64,000 nt of DNA from Phellopilus nigrolimitatus (Eukaryota; Basidiomycota; Agaricomycetes; Hymenochaetales; Hymenochaetaceae). Position numbers and translations under genes: made by a program. The notes below the pieces were generated by a model. It had not been told where the DNA came from. It ran no database searches and saw only the letters and a program-made list of their open reading frames with translations. Of the stretch, positions 10,443 to 21,975 are shown one piece after another. Positions within the stretch are counted from its first letter, which is position 1. Every line of letters begins with the position of its first letter. Where the stretch lies: the NCBI GenBank assembly GCA_021029095.1, contig JAJOHG010000121.1, positions 21,379-85,378 on the forward strand, given 5' to 3'.

Positions 10443-11132
10443 GTGAGGGGAGGCAATCCCTGCCAAAAGAGTCTGCACGCTTTGTAATCTGACAAATGAT
10501 CGGCACTTCCCAAATTAAGAAATTTCGGTGGCAAAATTTTACAGATGGCCAACTCGACACAATCCGGCCACTCTGTGCTGATTTCCTTTGACAGAAAATA
10601 AAAAAACCATATTTTAAAGCTATACATGCAATATATACTCTAAACCAAGTGGCTTTTTATGAAAAAAGATTTGTAGCAAAGAAAACAGCAGGAGGTGAGC
10701 GCGTTTTCTGAGGTCACGTGACCTCAGCGCATGTAGAAGTGGCCGTGCATACATGCAAATGCGCAGAACGAGTTTTTGAGCTCAAATCTCTACCTTTCTG
10801 CGCAGTTCAAGCTGGAGAATACTCGGGTGATATGGGGCTGGGAGGTCTATTTGGCCGATTTTTTAATTTCGCCCTCAAAGTGTTAGAACAGCCATGTAAA
10901 GCCACTGTTCTGACACTTTGAGGGCGAAATTAAAAGATCGGCCAAATAGACCTCCCAGCCCCATATCACCCGAGTATTCTCCAGCTTGAACTGCGCAGAA
11001 AGGTAGAGATTTGAGCTCAAAAACTCGTTTTGTAACTTGTCTTTCACTCAGGAGTCGCAAAATTTCCGTTTTTGGTAGAAATGTAAGCAACTACAAACGC
11101 ACACTCTTTTGGCAGGAATTGCCTCCCCTCAC
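10443..11132. mobile_element. 690-bp fold-back / MITE-type element
   Basis: Terminal inverted repeats of about 30 bp (left GTGAGGGGAGGCAATCCCTG, right arm differing at one position) followed by CCAAAAGAGT. Flanked by a 5-bp duplication GCATA (10438-10442 and 11133-11137). No coding capacity. Its centre is a near-perfect hairpin (separate entry). Non-autonomous; the family of its transposase cannot be told from the sequence. Confidence 0.85.
10767..11029. repeat. hairpin with 125-bp arms
   Basis: Left arm 10767-10891, right arm 10905-11029, loop of 13 bp. The arms differ at very few positions (for example TTAGAACAG against TCAGAACAG). Open frames on both strands here are mirror images of each other and not genes. 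Confidence 0.9.
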
Positions 11133-11159
11133 GCATAGGGCTCCCAAAAACGCATCACG

Positions 11160-11600
11160 TGAGTATGCGCCAAATGCTGTGTAGCCCCCCCCCCCCCGTG
11201 AGAACTACCCATTATAATGGGGCATGCCTCTCGTAGCATGCAGGCTATCTCCCTTCTCTTTCTCTTTCTTTCTCTTCCGCCCTCCGTAATAAACCTGAAC
11301 TCCTGAGCGCAGCAAATATAGCACTCTTTCTTACAAAAAAAATATAATAATAAATATCTGGGGAGTGAATTACCACGTGACCAGTTGCACCTCCCCGTGA
11401 GAACTGGTTATAATGCTGCGAGCAGCTGCATGTATGCTCTCTATCTCTCTCCTCTTCCTTTCCTCCTTCCACACTTCAATTCCTGATTTTAGCAAATAAA
11501 TCTTTCACTCCGCTTACAAAATTAAATAAGGTCTAGTGAGAAAAAAATGTAAGCTTACCCGGTTACCGGCCTCCCTAAAGTGAATCACGTGACATAGGCC
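11160..11600. repeat. two diverged tandem units of about 215 bp
   Basis: Both units contain CCCCGTGAGAACT, TATAATG, a GCATG..CTCTC pyrimidine tract, then a TCCTGA....AGCAAATA segment and a CACGTGA(C) end. They lie inside the disrupted F3 locus. Origin unknown; possibly remnants of a small element. Confidence 0.5.
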
Positions 11601-11783
11601 TGTGTGACCCTTACATAAGGATTTGCTCTGGCTGCGTCTCGGGCCTCTCTGCTTACTGAAGCATGCAAATGCTGACATTTTAAACCATTCTTCCAGTTAC
11701 ATCACACTGAAAATATTAAATCAATGGAAATAGAAATTTAAAATGAAAGAGCTCAGAATAAGCCTTAGTCACACATGCTTCGC

Positions 11784-11821
11784 TCCCCCCCCTCCCCCCT
11801 CCCCCCCCCCCCCCCCCCCCC
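11784..11821 (+). repeat. poly-C tract
   Basis: C-runs broken by a few T, ending in a run of over 20 C. Length is likely unreliable in the assembly. Confidence 0.85.
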
Positions 11822-11849
11822 TAATATGTGGGCACCCCACATATAAATT

Positions 11850-12139
11850 CATGTTTTGCAGACGGGACCGTCAGGACGAACATGAGCTTGCCGCATAGCG
11901 AACAGAAATTCCGGCTCCACGCTGCGTTCAAGATCAATGACATGCCGCTGACTTATGCGCGATACAAGGCGATCGCTGCCGACGTCCGCACCCTGCCTCT
12001 CGCGAATGAATATTTGCCCATCGTGTGGCTCGAGAAAGTTCTCGGGTTTGTTAACCCCAGTTACCGAGTGCTGGCATAATTAATGTATGACCGCGGAAAC
12101 GCTGCTCCGCCCAGAAGTGTATTTTCGTGTTCGCAAATG
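11850..12139 (+). pseudogene. family member F3, 3' piece
   Basis: Encodes the remaining motifs: F-R-L-H-A-A-F-K-I-N, W-L-E-K-V-L-G-F-V-N and, after an in-frame TAA at 12077-12079, the tail R-G-N-A-A-P-P-R-S-V-F-S. Together with the two upstream pieces it makes one member of the family cut by at least two insertions and by a nonsense codon. Confidence 0.75.
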
Positions 12140-13424
12140 ATGGACAGCTATTAAAGCGAGGTCGTGGATTTTAATGAGACGACGCCTGAAGCCTAATAGA
12201 TAATAAATAACCAGTAAATTACTGCGTTTTCTTGATAAAATGCGGTCAAGTCGAAGTTGTAAACAGCACATGATCGTAGTGCCCGTCGTCCAGTGCGCTC
12301 ATCGCATAACTGCCGAGCACCAGCGCCACGCGGCTCGCCATGTGCAGATCTGGAGACGGAGAACGATCGCGGTCAATTCTCATCATGCGCATCCTGCCTC
12401 CAACTCAGACGCAGACGTAGACGAGCTGTGTCCTTTTCTCCCACAAGCAGTATCTCATTGGCGATGAACCTTGTCTTTCGTAAGCGAGTCCGTGAATCCA
12501 AGCCTAATTGCCAGCTCAGCCAGATACGTGCGATCCGATCTCGAGGCGAGGTGCCCACTCATTCCTTAGTTTAATGGTAATACTGAGACACGCATGTCGC
12601 CATTGAGTCAGAGCGCCTGAAGATGAGCCCTCCACGCGGTGACATATGCACATAAACGTAGCATAGTACAAATGTCCTCGAGCAATACAAACCAGAGACA
12701 CAGCATGGTCGACCACATCGACAGTCGATCGAAACCCCGAAGCAACGGTGGCAGATCTGAAACAGACCATGTGAGCTAACTTAGCGAGAACCAACGGAAC
12801 CTTCTCCTATCAAGACACGCAGAAACGAAGCTATCGCTGGGTTAGTCTCAGAGCAAGACGCTCATAGACTAGCGAAGCCAGAAGTTGATGCTTAGACAAA
12901 ATCCACCATATCCAATGCTGTTCTGCATTAGCCTACATCCCAGAAGCTCGGCCGCGGGTGGCCAAGGAGACAATGTGGGCTGAGCAGAAATAGGACAGAG
13001 CAGGTGTCAGGAAGTTTCATTGTGGGAGGAAGCTAATCCCTTTGCACAGCAGCAGATGAGATGTCGATGTTGATGGCGATTCTAACAAATTGCAAGCCAG
13101 TGCAGTATGCACATGGTGCATATCATACAGGTACCCAGGGAAGATCCTGCGATCCTGAGTTGGCGAGGCGATGTTTCCCTAAACCACCTCAATGATTTCG
13201 AAATTCTAACAATCTTCAGTGAAGTCATTTCACATGGCAAAGTTTTCGGTGAGCTTGTTCGCACAGAGCACACAACACCAATATGATATACGCCTTTTAA
13301 AGAATCTGCATAGTAAGCACGTTTATCAGATTAAGACCAAGATAAGACCATGAAAGTATGAAAGCACAGCAAACAAACAAGAAAGCCCATCGAATAGAAC
13401 GAAAGCAAAGCTTGACCCTTCGCA
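12140..13424. other. intergenic, nothing recognised
   Basis: About 1.3 kb with only short frames and no shared repeat found. The last 100 bp are the likely 3' region of the minus-strand HCNGP gene. Confidence 0.5.
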
Positions 13425-14739
13425 TCAGCCCCACCGGGCTCCTGATTTTCCGTTAGTGTTTGGATATGGTGCGAAGCGACTTCTCCTGTTTGCATCACCC
13501 CCAGCAGAAAGATATTTATTCGCAGCTGCTCCAGCACCTCTTGCGAGAGATGAAGACGACGCCACGACAGCATTCCTTGAGGTTGCGGATGAGGTGAAAT
13601 CAATGCGCGCACGCTTCCCTGCTGTTTGGGCGACCGCTTGCTTTTCCTCGCGCTTCTTCTGCTGTTCGGCTATATAGTATTGGCGTGTATATAGACGCCC
13701 ACAGGCCAATGGCAACAAGTAGAAATGTAAAGGAAAGGCCGAAGCATCAGCACTACCTTTGAGTAAACAAAGATGCGACGAACCGATGTGCTCTGCATAC
13801 CACTCCTCCTTCACGTCCGTCGGGTTCCATATTTCCTCAGGGAAATTTGTCGCGCGTTCGTTGACATCGACAAACTCAACGAGCTTCGCGTAAAGGTGGG
13901 GGTTACGGAACGCGCGGTTCGCCATAAGCGAGTCGTTGAAGTGACGTGGAGAGTCAGGATCGCACTTGAGCTCATGAAATTTTGCGAGCTTGGCCTGCGC
14001 AATGGGCGGTCTCGGTCTCTGTCATGCAAACTAAGACCGACGACCGACGACGCACCTCAAGCTCAGGATCGCATTCCTCATCCGGCTCCGGCGGAATGCC
14101 CCAGTCCAGCATATCGGGAATCGACGGCGGACGTAGTAGTGCGCGTATCCTCGTTAACTCATCTTGCTCGCTCCTCTGCTCCGGGCTGTGGCTTCTTGGC
14201 GGCGTCGTTCCACACGAGGAAGCTTGGACAGAAAAAGAGGTGGCGGCTGTGTTCGATGCACCGATCGCAATTGTGCTACCCGCGTCCTTTGCGATGGAGG
14301 CCTCGGTCAATGGCGAGTGCCGCCGGGTGTTCAATTTGCGGTTCGGGGGTTTGCGTACGACAGCTCCGGCGAGCTGCTGATTTGTGCGAGTTGATGATGA
14401 ACTCGGCGTCAAACCTGATGAGACATCTCAAATTAGGTTTCCATGCAGAAAACGGAATTATGTTCAGACGTACGTTCTGCTGAAGCGTGAGCAGCTTGGT
14501 TAAACTTGTGGTCCTGGCGCAGACGGAAAGAAAGTCCCAGAAAGAGGGAAACGGGCGGAGATAACGCTGGCGATAATGACTCTCACATTGACTGTGCTGT
14601 TCCGTAGCCGATGTCTCGACAAGGAGGCGGCATTTTTATCTTCAGACTCGCTCGTCGAATCGTCGTCGTATGCGACCAGGCCTGTAATGGGGCGATTGCC
14701 GTCAGCGTTGACAGGATGGCTGGTTGACAAACTGCTCAC
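13425..14739 (-). CDS. HCNGP / SAP30-binding-protein-like protein (335 aa)
   Basis: Five exons are proposed, all in phase: 14739-14587, 14513-14474, 14414-14056, 13994-13784, 13669-13425. The N-terminus has the family's typical [14 protein letters not shown]. The core HCNGP region spans exons 3-5: [14 protein letters not shown], then K-F-H-E-L-K, then [23 protein letters not shown] and [13 protein letters not shown]. The basic Ser/Ala-rich tail is usual. Human SAP30BP and its relatives are nuclear proteins linked to transcriptional repression and splicing; nuclear location here is inferred. The small second exon (40 bp) is the least certain. The gene looks intact. Confidence 0.85.
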
Positions 14740-15589
14740 CGTTCATAGTAAAAGATACCCCGGTTTCTCGATTCAGGTAGCCCGTAAGATGTTCTGTCCC
14801 GCTATTAGGATGTCGACTACAATTTCAGCTATGCCTTCGTCACTGCTGTACATGTGTCGAGGAAGTCCGCGGGTTACTCATGTCACAAACTGTCACGCAT
14901 GACATGTACATCTCTTCAGCCTCTAGATTTCGTACTTCCACTCATTTCTATCTTTTTGAAACCTTCTCTGCCTCAGACTCCAAGAAACTGTGCTATTGAT
15001 TCTATTGGACCTCTTCTTGGGAAAAGGGACATCGCCATCTGTTCAGACGACAAAAGACTCATAGCTGCACACTTGCTCTTCATTTCGCCATGACCATAAT
15101 CCGCACTGATCTTCAAGCTACAAGCTTCAAGTCCTCCATGCGGTCGAGAGCTTGACTCCGATATCTGAGGTTAAATTTTGTTGACCTATACCGTAAATCA
15201 GGCCGTGATCCGTGTCATCCCATGCACGCGAGCGTATAAATTCACAGGTTCATATAACTGAGGAGTCTTGAAACCCGTACATAACTACTGGATCTGACTC
15301 GCTGGTGTATTTCTTGCTCTGTCGGAGCTGGTCTCAAGAGGTCGTGGTATGTTTGTTTTTTTCGACATTTTTTGCAAACTTCTGTGGAGATGTTGTCTAT
15401 AACACAGGAGACCTTATACGTATCTACTCACCTTAACATCCAAGGAGTGGTAAACTTCTCCCTTCAACGGTCTCATGCGTTGAAATTGCGTCGAAGCGGT
15501 GAGCGTCAAGAGTTCGGTGTGGCAATGTCGCTCTTAATCGCCGGCAAGCCCGAACATATTATGCCTTAGCTTAAGCTCGGGCTTCTCGG
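14740..15589. other. intergenic, nothing recognised
   Basis: Upstream region of the HCNGP gene and of the cupredoxin remnant. It may contain the lost 5' exons of the latter, but I cannot show them. Confidence 0.45.
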
Positions 15590-16889
15590 ACTGACTGTGT
15601 TCGAGTTCGCTCAAATAGCGCAGTGTAACCCAATCGTCCTTGTCGGAGCCGTGCTCAAAATTAGGCAAATCCTACGGCGAGCCCATTGGCTTCGACTCTG
15701 GCTTGTGCGTCTTCCTGCTCTAAATATGAATTTAGATTATTTCTTGCCGACAACATTATAGTATACCCGTTCCTGCACCCGACTCGAATTTTCCGACCTT
15801 CGAAATCACCGTGAACGACACGAAGCCAATCTGAGGCTACTGCACAGTTCAATCCGCCGAACGCATCACACTGCCAGCCCGGCATGATATTCGCAATAAA
15901 TGCGGCCACGTCCGAAAATAACACATTCTCCACCTTCCTCGCCAACGCAAAGGCGTCCACCGTACAGAACACTAGTTCAACCTCATCCTCGTCTTTGTCG
16001 CCACCTCAACCTCGGCATCTTGGTCCGGCGCGCCCGCGTCGACGAGCGCTGCGTACCCAGCTACTCATACGATCGTTGCCGGCGGGAATGCCGGCTTCAC
16101 CTACAGTCCGCCGAACATCACTGCCAACGTGGGCGATAAAGTAAGTGACAATATACATGTATAATCGTGACAAAGCTCATACCACGTTTTCCAGGTATTC
16201 TTCTCGTTCAGGCAAAAAAACCACACAGTCACCCAAACATCGTTCGATCCGCCATGCCACGAAATCGCCGACTCTTCTAACCCGCTGGTCCACGGATTCG
16301 ATTCTGGCTTCATGGTGTCGCCCCGAACTCCATGAACTTCCCGAACTTCACCATTGTCGTAAACGACACGAAGCCGATATGGGGCTACTGTCGCCAGCGG
16401 ACCGCAAACTTCAGCCACTGCGGCTTCGGCATGATCTTCTCAATCAATGCAAACCCGCATACGGAGAAGTCGTTTGATGCGTTCCGGCAGCTCGCCGTGC
16501 ACCAGAACGGCTCAGGTTATATGGATCCGTTCGGTAACATCATTACGTCATCCGCGACTGCGTATGGCTCTGCGTCCGGGTCTGGCTCTAAGAACGCACA
16601 GGGCCTCGACACACTCAGCCCGGATGGCACAGAATCTGGCTCTTGGTACGATAAGCTGAACATACTTTTGGACACCTATGCACCGGTAGCACTCGGGTTT
16701 CTGGGCGGCACGCTTGTGCTGCTACTCGCAGTGCTCGTCATCGGCATAATGCTTCGCAGGCACTCATCTCAAGCCGCCGCACGCAGCGTTAACCCAAGTT
16801 ACCGTCCTGTCCCGCTCGATATGCCGTCTTCGAAAATAATGTTTGACGGTTCACATGATTATGAGGAGCCACGCTACAGCGACCGATAA
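15590..16889 (+). pseudogene. two-domain cupredoxin-type membrane protein, decayed
   Basis: Domain 2 and the C-terminus are well preserved: exon ending 16140 (H-T-I-V-A-G-G-N-A-G-F-T-Y-S-P-P-N), intron 16141-16194, then Q-K-N-H-T-V-T-Q, G-F-D-S-G-F-M, I-W-G-Y-C, S-H-C-G-F-G-M-I-F. The possible copper ligands His, Cys, His and Met are all present. A one-base loss in a C run at about 16320 shifts the frame. Residues 110-135 of the last part form a membrane helix (L-G-F-L-G-G-T-L-V-L-L-L-A-V-L-V) with a short basic tail. Upstream, 15620-15975 is a ruined domain 1 (V-T-Q-S-S-L-S-E-P-C, N-D-T-K-P-I-stop, H-C-Q-P-G-M-I-F-A-I-N) with a stop and frameshifts, followed by a Ser-rich linker. The start and signal peptide are not found. 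Confidence 0.75.
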
Positions 16890-17171
16890 CATACCGTATA
16901 AATATCTACTTCTGTGTGATCGTCTTCGACAAGTGGGGACGGAATACATTATGCTCTATAATTGCGTATCCTTTATTTTTTCTTCTTTCTTTCTTGTAAG
17001 CGGACAATAAAGACGATACGTGACACGAGTTAGAAGTTATCTTTAAATCTGTGTCATCGACATAGGATTTTGTCAATGTAAACATCAGTTTACTTTGTAT
17101 CTGAGCATTTAGATTGGCATCCATAGATAATACTTGACGAGTTGTCTACGCATGATGAGACGAAGTAATTA

Positions 17172-18646
17172 CTATTCGGTAGCTTGTTGCACAAAGCTAG
17201 CTCCGAACTTCTTTAAAGGCAATTCCTCCAGAGCAGTCATAATATCCTGGGGAATATATCCGCAGTCGAAAATGTAGAGAGTTTCCAGCCGCGTCTTCTC
17301 GAACAGCAAGACATTCATACTGACAGACCTCAGTAAATTCACAAAATCGAATATATCACAAGAAACAAGGGCAAGGAACTCAAGTCCCATCAGTGCATGC
17401 AGTGCTTGCGCATGATGAGTGTACCGTCCCTCGAGGAACGGTTGTATGAGTTCTTCACCAAGGGAGCAATTCTCAAGGGTCAGATGCTTAACGCCCCTGC
17501 ACACCGCAAGACAACCGAGTAAATCGAGACTATGGCAGTCCATATTGTTGAGTGCAATGATGCGGAGCGGCGGGGTAGAGCGGCGGAGGAATTGTAGAAG
17601 GTGGTCCCAAGTACGCTCCACTGGGAAATTGGGAGCGGGGAGCAGTCCGTCAAGCTCAAGTTGTTGTAATGCGGGTGCAATGATCGAGTCGAGCAGAGGT
17701 CCAATATCCACAACGTCTTGCCACACGAGCAAGAGCGTACGCAGACTATAGAGCGTATTAATCGTTTCGACATCCGCACCCGCGGAGCGGCCCAGTCTCA
17801 TCGCGCAGTGCTCAAGGCGTGGAAAATTCGAGAGTACGATCTGGCACTCTTCGACTGAAAAGAGGACATGATTATAGGTGTCTCGCAAATCAAGATGTGT
17901 GAGGTATGGTCCGAGGTTGACATGACCTTCTAAGCCGTAAACAATATTTGCACATTTGTTGATATTAATCTGCACAGAGCCTGGAAATGGACGATCGGAA
18001 CAGGCAGATGGATTCGCCCAGGAGTATTTCTCAGAAACACAGTGAAATCTGACACCCCGCGATGCAGTCGTGACAAGAGCAGCCCTTAGTTCCATACTTT
18101 CTGAAGCAATCGATGCCTTGTTCTCAACTGCCGTACTGATGAAGCTTTTTACGGAGCGAAGAATGTTTTCAGGTGATTGAAGGCGAGGATGTTCGTGGAA
18201 GTCAATGTCGACAACAAGCGGACAATTCTGAGCACGAGCTTGAGCAGCTGAGAAGGCTTGTCTAGACAGCCAATATAATACGAATCAACGGCCAGTCTCA
18301 AGCGCGTCCAGAGATGCGGAGAGTGCAAGGCTACTTCACGCCAGTACGAGCAGACATGACTTAGATCCAGCACGGAATACGGAGGCGCTCGAAAGTTTCG
18401 ATTCTCATATGTAGGGCAGCACCATGAGAATACCTCTGCTAGGAGCTCATGAGGAAGGCTTCTGATGAGCTTACCAAGTTTGCTTCTGTTTGAATCCCGA
18501 TTAAAAGGTGTGCCTCTTTCCACATCTCCGATGGTTCGGCTGTATGTTGAATTTGAGGCATCTTTGTGCGCGTTGAATTGCCATTTAGGCTGGAGCATGC
18601 AATTTGCACTGCGGAGGCTCTTTAAAACAATGAAAAGAGCATGCAA
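17172..18646 (-). pseudogene. F-box protein, one apparent frameshift
   Basis: Paralogue of the F-box gene at 19379-20788, transcribed the other way. The F-box is near the N-terminus (I-R-S-L-P-H-E-L-L-A-E-V-F-S-W-C, then L-D-L-S-H-V-C-S-Y-W-R-E-V-A). Downstream, C-P-L-V-V-D-I-D and L-D-L-R-D-T-Y-N-H match its partner, and a leucine-rich C-terminal half follows. The reading frame changes between about 18270 and 18290, so N- and C-terminal parts are out of frame. Either a one-base mutation or a sequence error explains it; no intron consensus is visible there. A TATAAA at about 18652 suggests that the ATG at 18592 is the real start. F-box proteins link SCF ubiquitin ligases to targets; the substrate is unknown. 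Confidence 0.7.
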
Positions 18647-19378
18647 CTTTATAAATGGTCACTTACAACAAAGAGCGTAGGAGATTTGAAATAAACGAGT
18701 GTGGCGCCCTCCAGGGAGCGAGTTAAAGTCTGTACAAAGCATATGGAAAAGTCAGCCTGCGAATGCGGAGAAGCTGCCGACTAGGTGAGAGCACAAACCA
18801 GTGAGTTGATGTGGCAACTGCAGAAGCTCCTCCCGTTACTTATGCCATCGATATCTTCTCGGGCAGCAAAGTGAACGAAGTACTGCCTTTTATGGGCTTT
18901 TATATTTCTAATTTCTGCACTTTTATTATATTTTATTACATCATGCGTAAATAAACGTCACGTGCCTAGCCCATCAACTATATTTTCACTTTTCACTTTA
19001 TTATTAAAAAGAATATTATAAATCAGGAATACATCTCGTGACGGGAGTCACGGGACGTGTGTATGTGGCCTCAGGTATCTTTGCTTCTCTCGAAATCCGT
19101 CGCTGTTTACACATGTCTTTGCTCCGAACCGCTCACCTTTGCTTTTTAGAAGACAATATCAGATAATAATAGTTTTAGCGTTTATTGCAATGCACCATCA
19201 CTGTTATGCGTATAAAAAAACAGCGTTTTCAATACTCCGGAAACAACTCTCCCGTTGTTACCCTTTCTCTTAGCTTCTCACACTCATTCATTCATTCCAT
19301 ACAGCCTATACGAGTTTCATACAATCCCCTCATTATCCTATTTCAGAAACAACACGCTCCTTACTTCACTGGTTTTGC
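18647..19378. other. divergent intergenic region between two F-box genes
   Basis: AT-rich 0.7 kb shared as upstream DNA by both F-box genes. A TATAAA lies near 18652 for the left gene. No open frame of note. Confidence 0.5.
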
Positions 19379-20788
19379 ATGAATCGCGAGTCAGACGGTC
19401 ATAACAGAACACTGGCATTTTTTCAAAAAGCAGCTGAACAAAAAAGCGAAGATGCAGCCATGTCATATTCTACAAGTTCTATAAGAACTCCATCCGTACG
19501 TTCCATGGGTGAGATACTCTCAACCCTTCCCGAAGAGATCTTAAGTGAAATATTCTACTGGGTCTGCCCGACATTTGACGACCGTTTTTCGAGGGAGCCG
19601 ATGTCCGCCTTGGTTCTCAGCCACGTCTGCCGCCTATGGCGTGAAGTCGCCTTCACCACGCCCAAAATCTGGACGTGCGCAAACCTCAAAGCGCCGCGGC
19701 AGTCCATCGCGTCTCCCGTGGCGCTGACGAAGCTGTGGATCTCCAACTCGAAAAGTTGCCCGCTGGTCATCGACCTCGACCTTTCGCAGTTCGCGTCGTA
19801 TAAGAAGCCGGACTCCGTCCTCCCGACTGTCAAGGAGTTGACTGCTCTCGCTGCGCAGGCGAAGCCGTCGCTCCTGTCGACGGACACGATACCGCTCACC
19901 GTGACCGTGCAGCCATCCGTCCACGTCAAATTCCCCCACCTAGTTGAAGAATACTACTGGTCCAGGGATGAGATCGGGAAATACGCCCGGAGCACGCTGC
20001 AGCTGCGTATTTTGACGAAGCCATGTTTCTCTCTCGGCATGGAGGGCCACAAGGACTTCGCGCCGTACCTCGTGCACCTCGATCTTCGCGACCACGAAAA
20101 CCGTATTGGCCTGACTACGGACGAGTGCCTCGGCATGATGAGGTTCTACGGCAACCTGCGGCATGTGGCTCTCCGGATAGAGCACACATCTGACGACACG
20201 CATGCGACACATACGCTTGCCAACCTGAAGACGCTTTGTCTGTCGTGGAAAGATGCGGGAAGCCCTGCGCCCGTGCTCGACTGCCTGCACGCGCCGAACC
20301 TGGAGTGTCTCGAGCTCAATGGTGTTCTTGCGCCGGCGGACTTCACGTTTGGCGGCCGATGGGACCATCTCCTGAATTTCCTCGCGCGTTCCGCGCCGCC
20401 GCTCCGCTCACTAGACCTCTACAAGCTTCGCTGTGACGACATAGACATCCTCGCATGTTTGGCGTGCTGCAACGGCATAGAGCGCCTGTGGCTCCAAGAA
20501 TGTACCATAGACGAGCTCCTGGTGAGTGAGTTTCTCGTTGGGCGCCATCTCCGCGTCGAGGAAGCACAGCATAATCCATGGTCGCTCAGAACTCTTGGGC
20601 TTGTGCGCTGTGCTGGTTTCGATGCAAAGCGCTTCTTCAGGGAGTTCTGTCTCTCCGGGCTTGTGTGGCAAGGCAACAAGCTGGATGACTTGTACATCTC
20701 CGACTGCAACGTTCACGAAGGTATTCCGAAGACGCTGCACCTTCTCAGAACGCGATTTGAGACAGGAGAGTACGATTCCCTGGCCTGA
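19379..20788 (+). CDS. F-box protein (469 aa)
   Basis: Uninterrupted frame from ATG 19379 to TGA 20788. F-box at about residues 43-90: E-I-L-S-T-L-P-E-E-I-L-S-E-I-F, then L-V-L-S-H-V-C-R-L-W-R-E-V-A-F and W-T-C-A-N-L. This pattern is common in the large F-box families of Agaricomycetes. The rest is leucine-rich with no clear repeats. In-frame ATG at 19459 is an alternative start that would remove 27 residues. No intron. By family it should be a substrate adaptor of an SCF ubiquitin ligase through Skp1; the target is unknown. The neighbour at 17172-18646 is a diverged inverted duplicate. Confidence 0.85.
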   Translation: MNRESDGHNRTLAFFQKAAEQKSEDAAMSYSTSSIRTPSVRSMGEILSTLPEEILSEIFYWVCPTFDDRFSREPMSALVLSHVCRLWREVAFTTPKIWTCANLKAPRQSIASPVALTKLWISNSKSCPLVIDLDLSQFASYKKPDSVLPTVKELTALAAQAKPSLLSTDTIPLTVTVQPSVHVKFPHLVEEYYWSRDEIGKYARSTLQLRILTKPCFSLGMEGHKDFAPYLVHLDLRDHENRIGLTTDECLGMMRFYGNLRHVALRIEHTSDDTHATHTLANLKTLCLSWKDAGSPAPVLDCLHAPNLECLELNGVLAPADFTFGGRWDHLLNFLARSAPPLRSLDLYKLRCDDIDILACLACCNGIERLWLQECTIDELLVSEFLVGRHLRVEEAQHNPWSLRTLGLVRCAGFDAKRFFREFCLSGLVWQGNKLDDLYISDCNVHEGIPKTLHLLRTRFETGEYDSLA

Positions 20789-20849
20789 CGGTGCGGAGCA
20801 GCCGACTTTGCAAGACATTCAACCAATATAAATCTGTGAGCGCGTAGCA

Positions 20850-21745
20850 AAGCGAGGTCCGGCAAAGCACCGCCTCGCAGATTTAGAAAACATTTGGGCC
20901 GCAACTGCAAGCTCAGCTACGCATCCCGCTGATTTTTCTTCTTGAAGCAGTCTCAAACCAGACGAGGCGCATCACCCGTTGACGGCCGAGCCGTTCTGAT
21001 CCGTGCACTGCAACTAGACCGCGCATTTGGGCTCCAGGTCCACCGGCTGGTCGCCCGCATCCCGAAGCTGCGCAGCGACATCGTGCTTTTGGACTGCCGG
21101 CGCAGTAAAGTTCCACACTGTCGTGCCGTTGTCCGCATGCGTCTCATGATCCTAGATAACTCCAGAGTAAACAAGTTTTCCACGAAAGGTCTACCTGAGA
21201 GAATAGCCTGCGCCAAAAAAGTATTGCTTCCCTGCGCGGATTCATGGAGACTCCTTGAGAAACGTATCCGTGGACTGATTAAGCGTTTCAGCTATGATGA
21301 TAAAAGGTCGTGTCAGCGTCCTTTCAAGTAATAAATAGCCAAGAAATTAATAATGAACGCACCAGCATACCACGGTGCCGCTCTGCGCCTGTCTGCTCCA
21401 GCATCTAGCAGGGTCTATCGAGTCGCTCGTCCAGTCCGCAATCATTCCCCAGCGGAACGGTGAGATACTCATCCCGACGACCTGGTCCTGGTTTATGGCG
21501 ATGCTTTCCTCGTTCTTCAGGACGTCCAGTCAGAGTCTTTGGTGGCGGAAAGCGGCAGGTCCAAGAGTAATTATAATCAGTTTCCGTTGTGATGTGTAAA
21601 ATCTAGCAGTAGCGGGCACATACGTTTGTGCCAATAAGCAGCGACGACTCGATAAACGCCCACGCGGTGAAATGAGAGTTGGGCTCGTCGGCAATCATAT
21701 CGCTATTATTACTAAGAGAGCGTGCTGTATGTACAGTTTCGGTGA
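20850..21745 (-). pseudogene. alpha-galactosidase (GH27) relic, C-terminal half
   Basis: On the minus strand the DNA matches exons 15-18 of the intact genes at 54-56 and 61-64 kb, in order: around 21700-21620 (H-F-T-A-W-A-F, S-S-L-L-I-G-T-N), 21560-21365 (D-W-T-S-D-S-I-D-P), 21250-21180, and 21115-20985, then 3' flank (GCAAAGCACCGCCTCGCAGAT). Frames are broken and exon 16 has many changes. Not functional. Confidence 0.75.
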
Positions 21746-21975
21746 CTGAGTTTCCCACGATGTCTAGGTCAAGCAATCCACGCTCTCCACGGACCAATAG
21801 AGGATTTACGCACTGTTGTAGCCCATGACTAGATTATGTCCGTGTTAGATATGTAGATTGTATGAGCACCTCTAGTTAGGTGTTCTTGCACTATCTCACG
21901 ATTAATCGGCCTCGAGGGGTGTGTCTCTCCTATCTTATCCCTCCTTTCCTTTCCTTACTGATTATCATTGTTTTG

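Noticed and set aside
10718..11090. Two open frames with similar translations in opposite orientation
   Set aside because: They are the two arms of the hairpin in the fold-back element, not a gene family.
12550..12610. tRNA-like stretch near TTAGTTTAATGGTAATACTG
   Set aside because: No matching acceptor stem or T-loop could be folded by eye.
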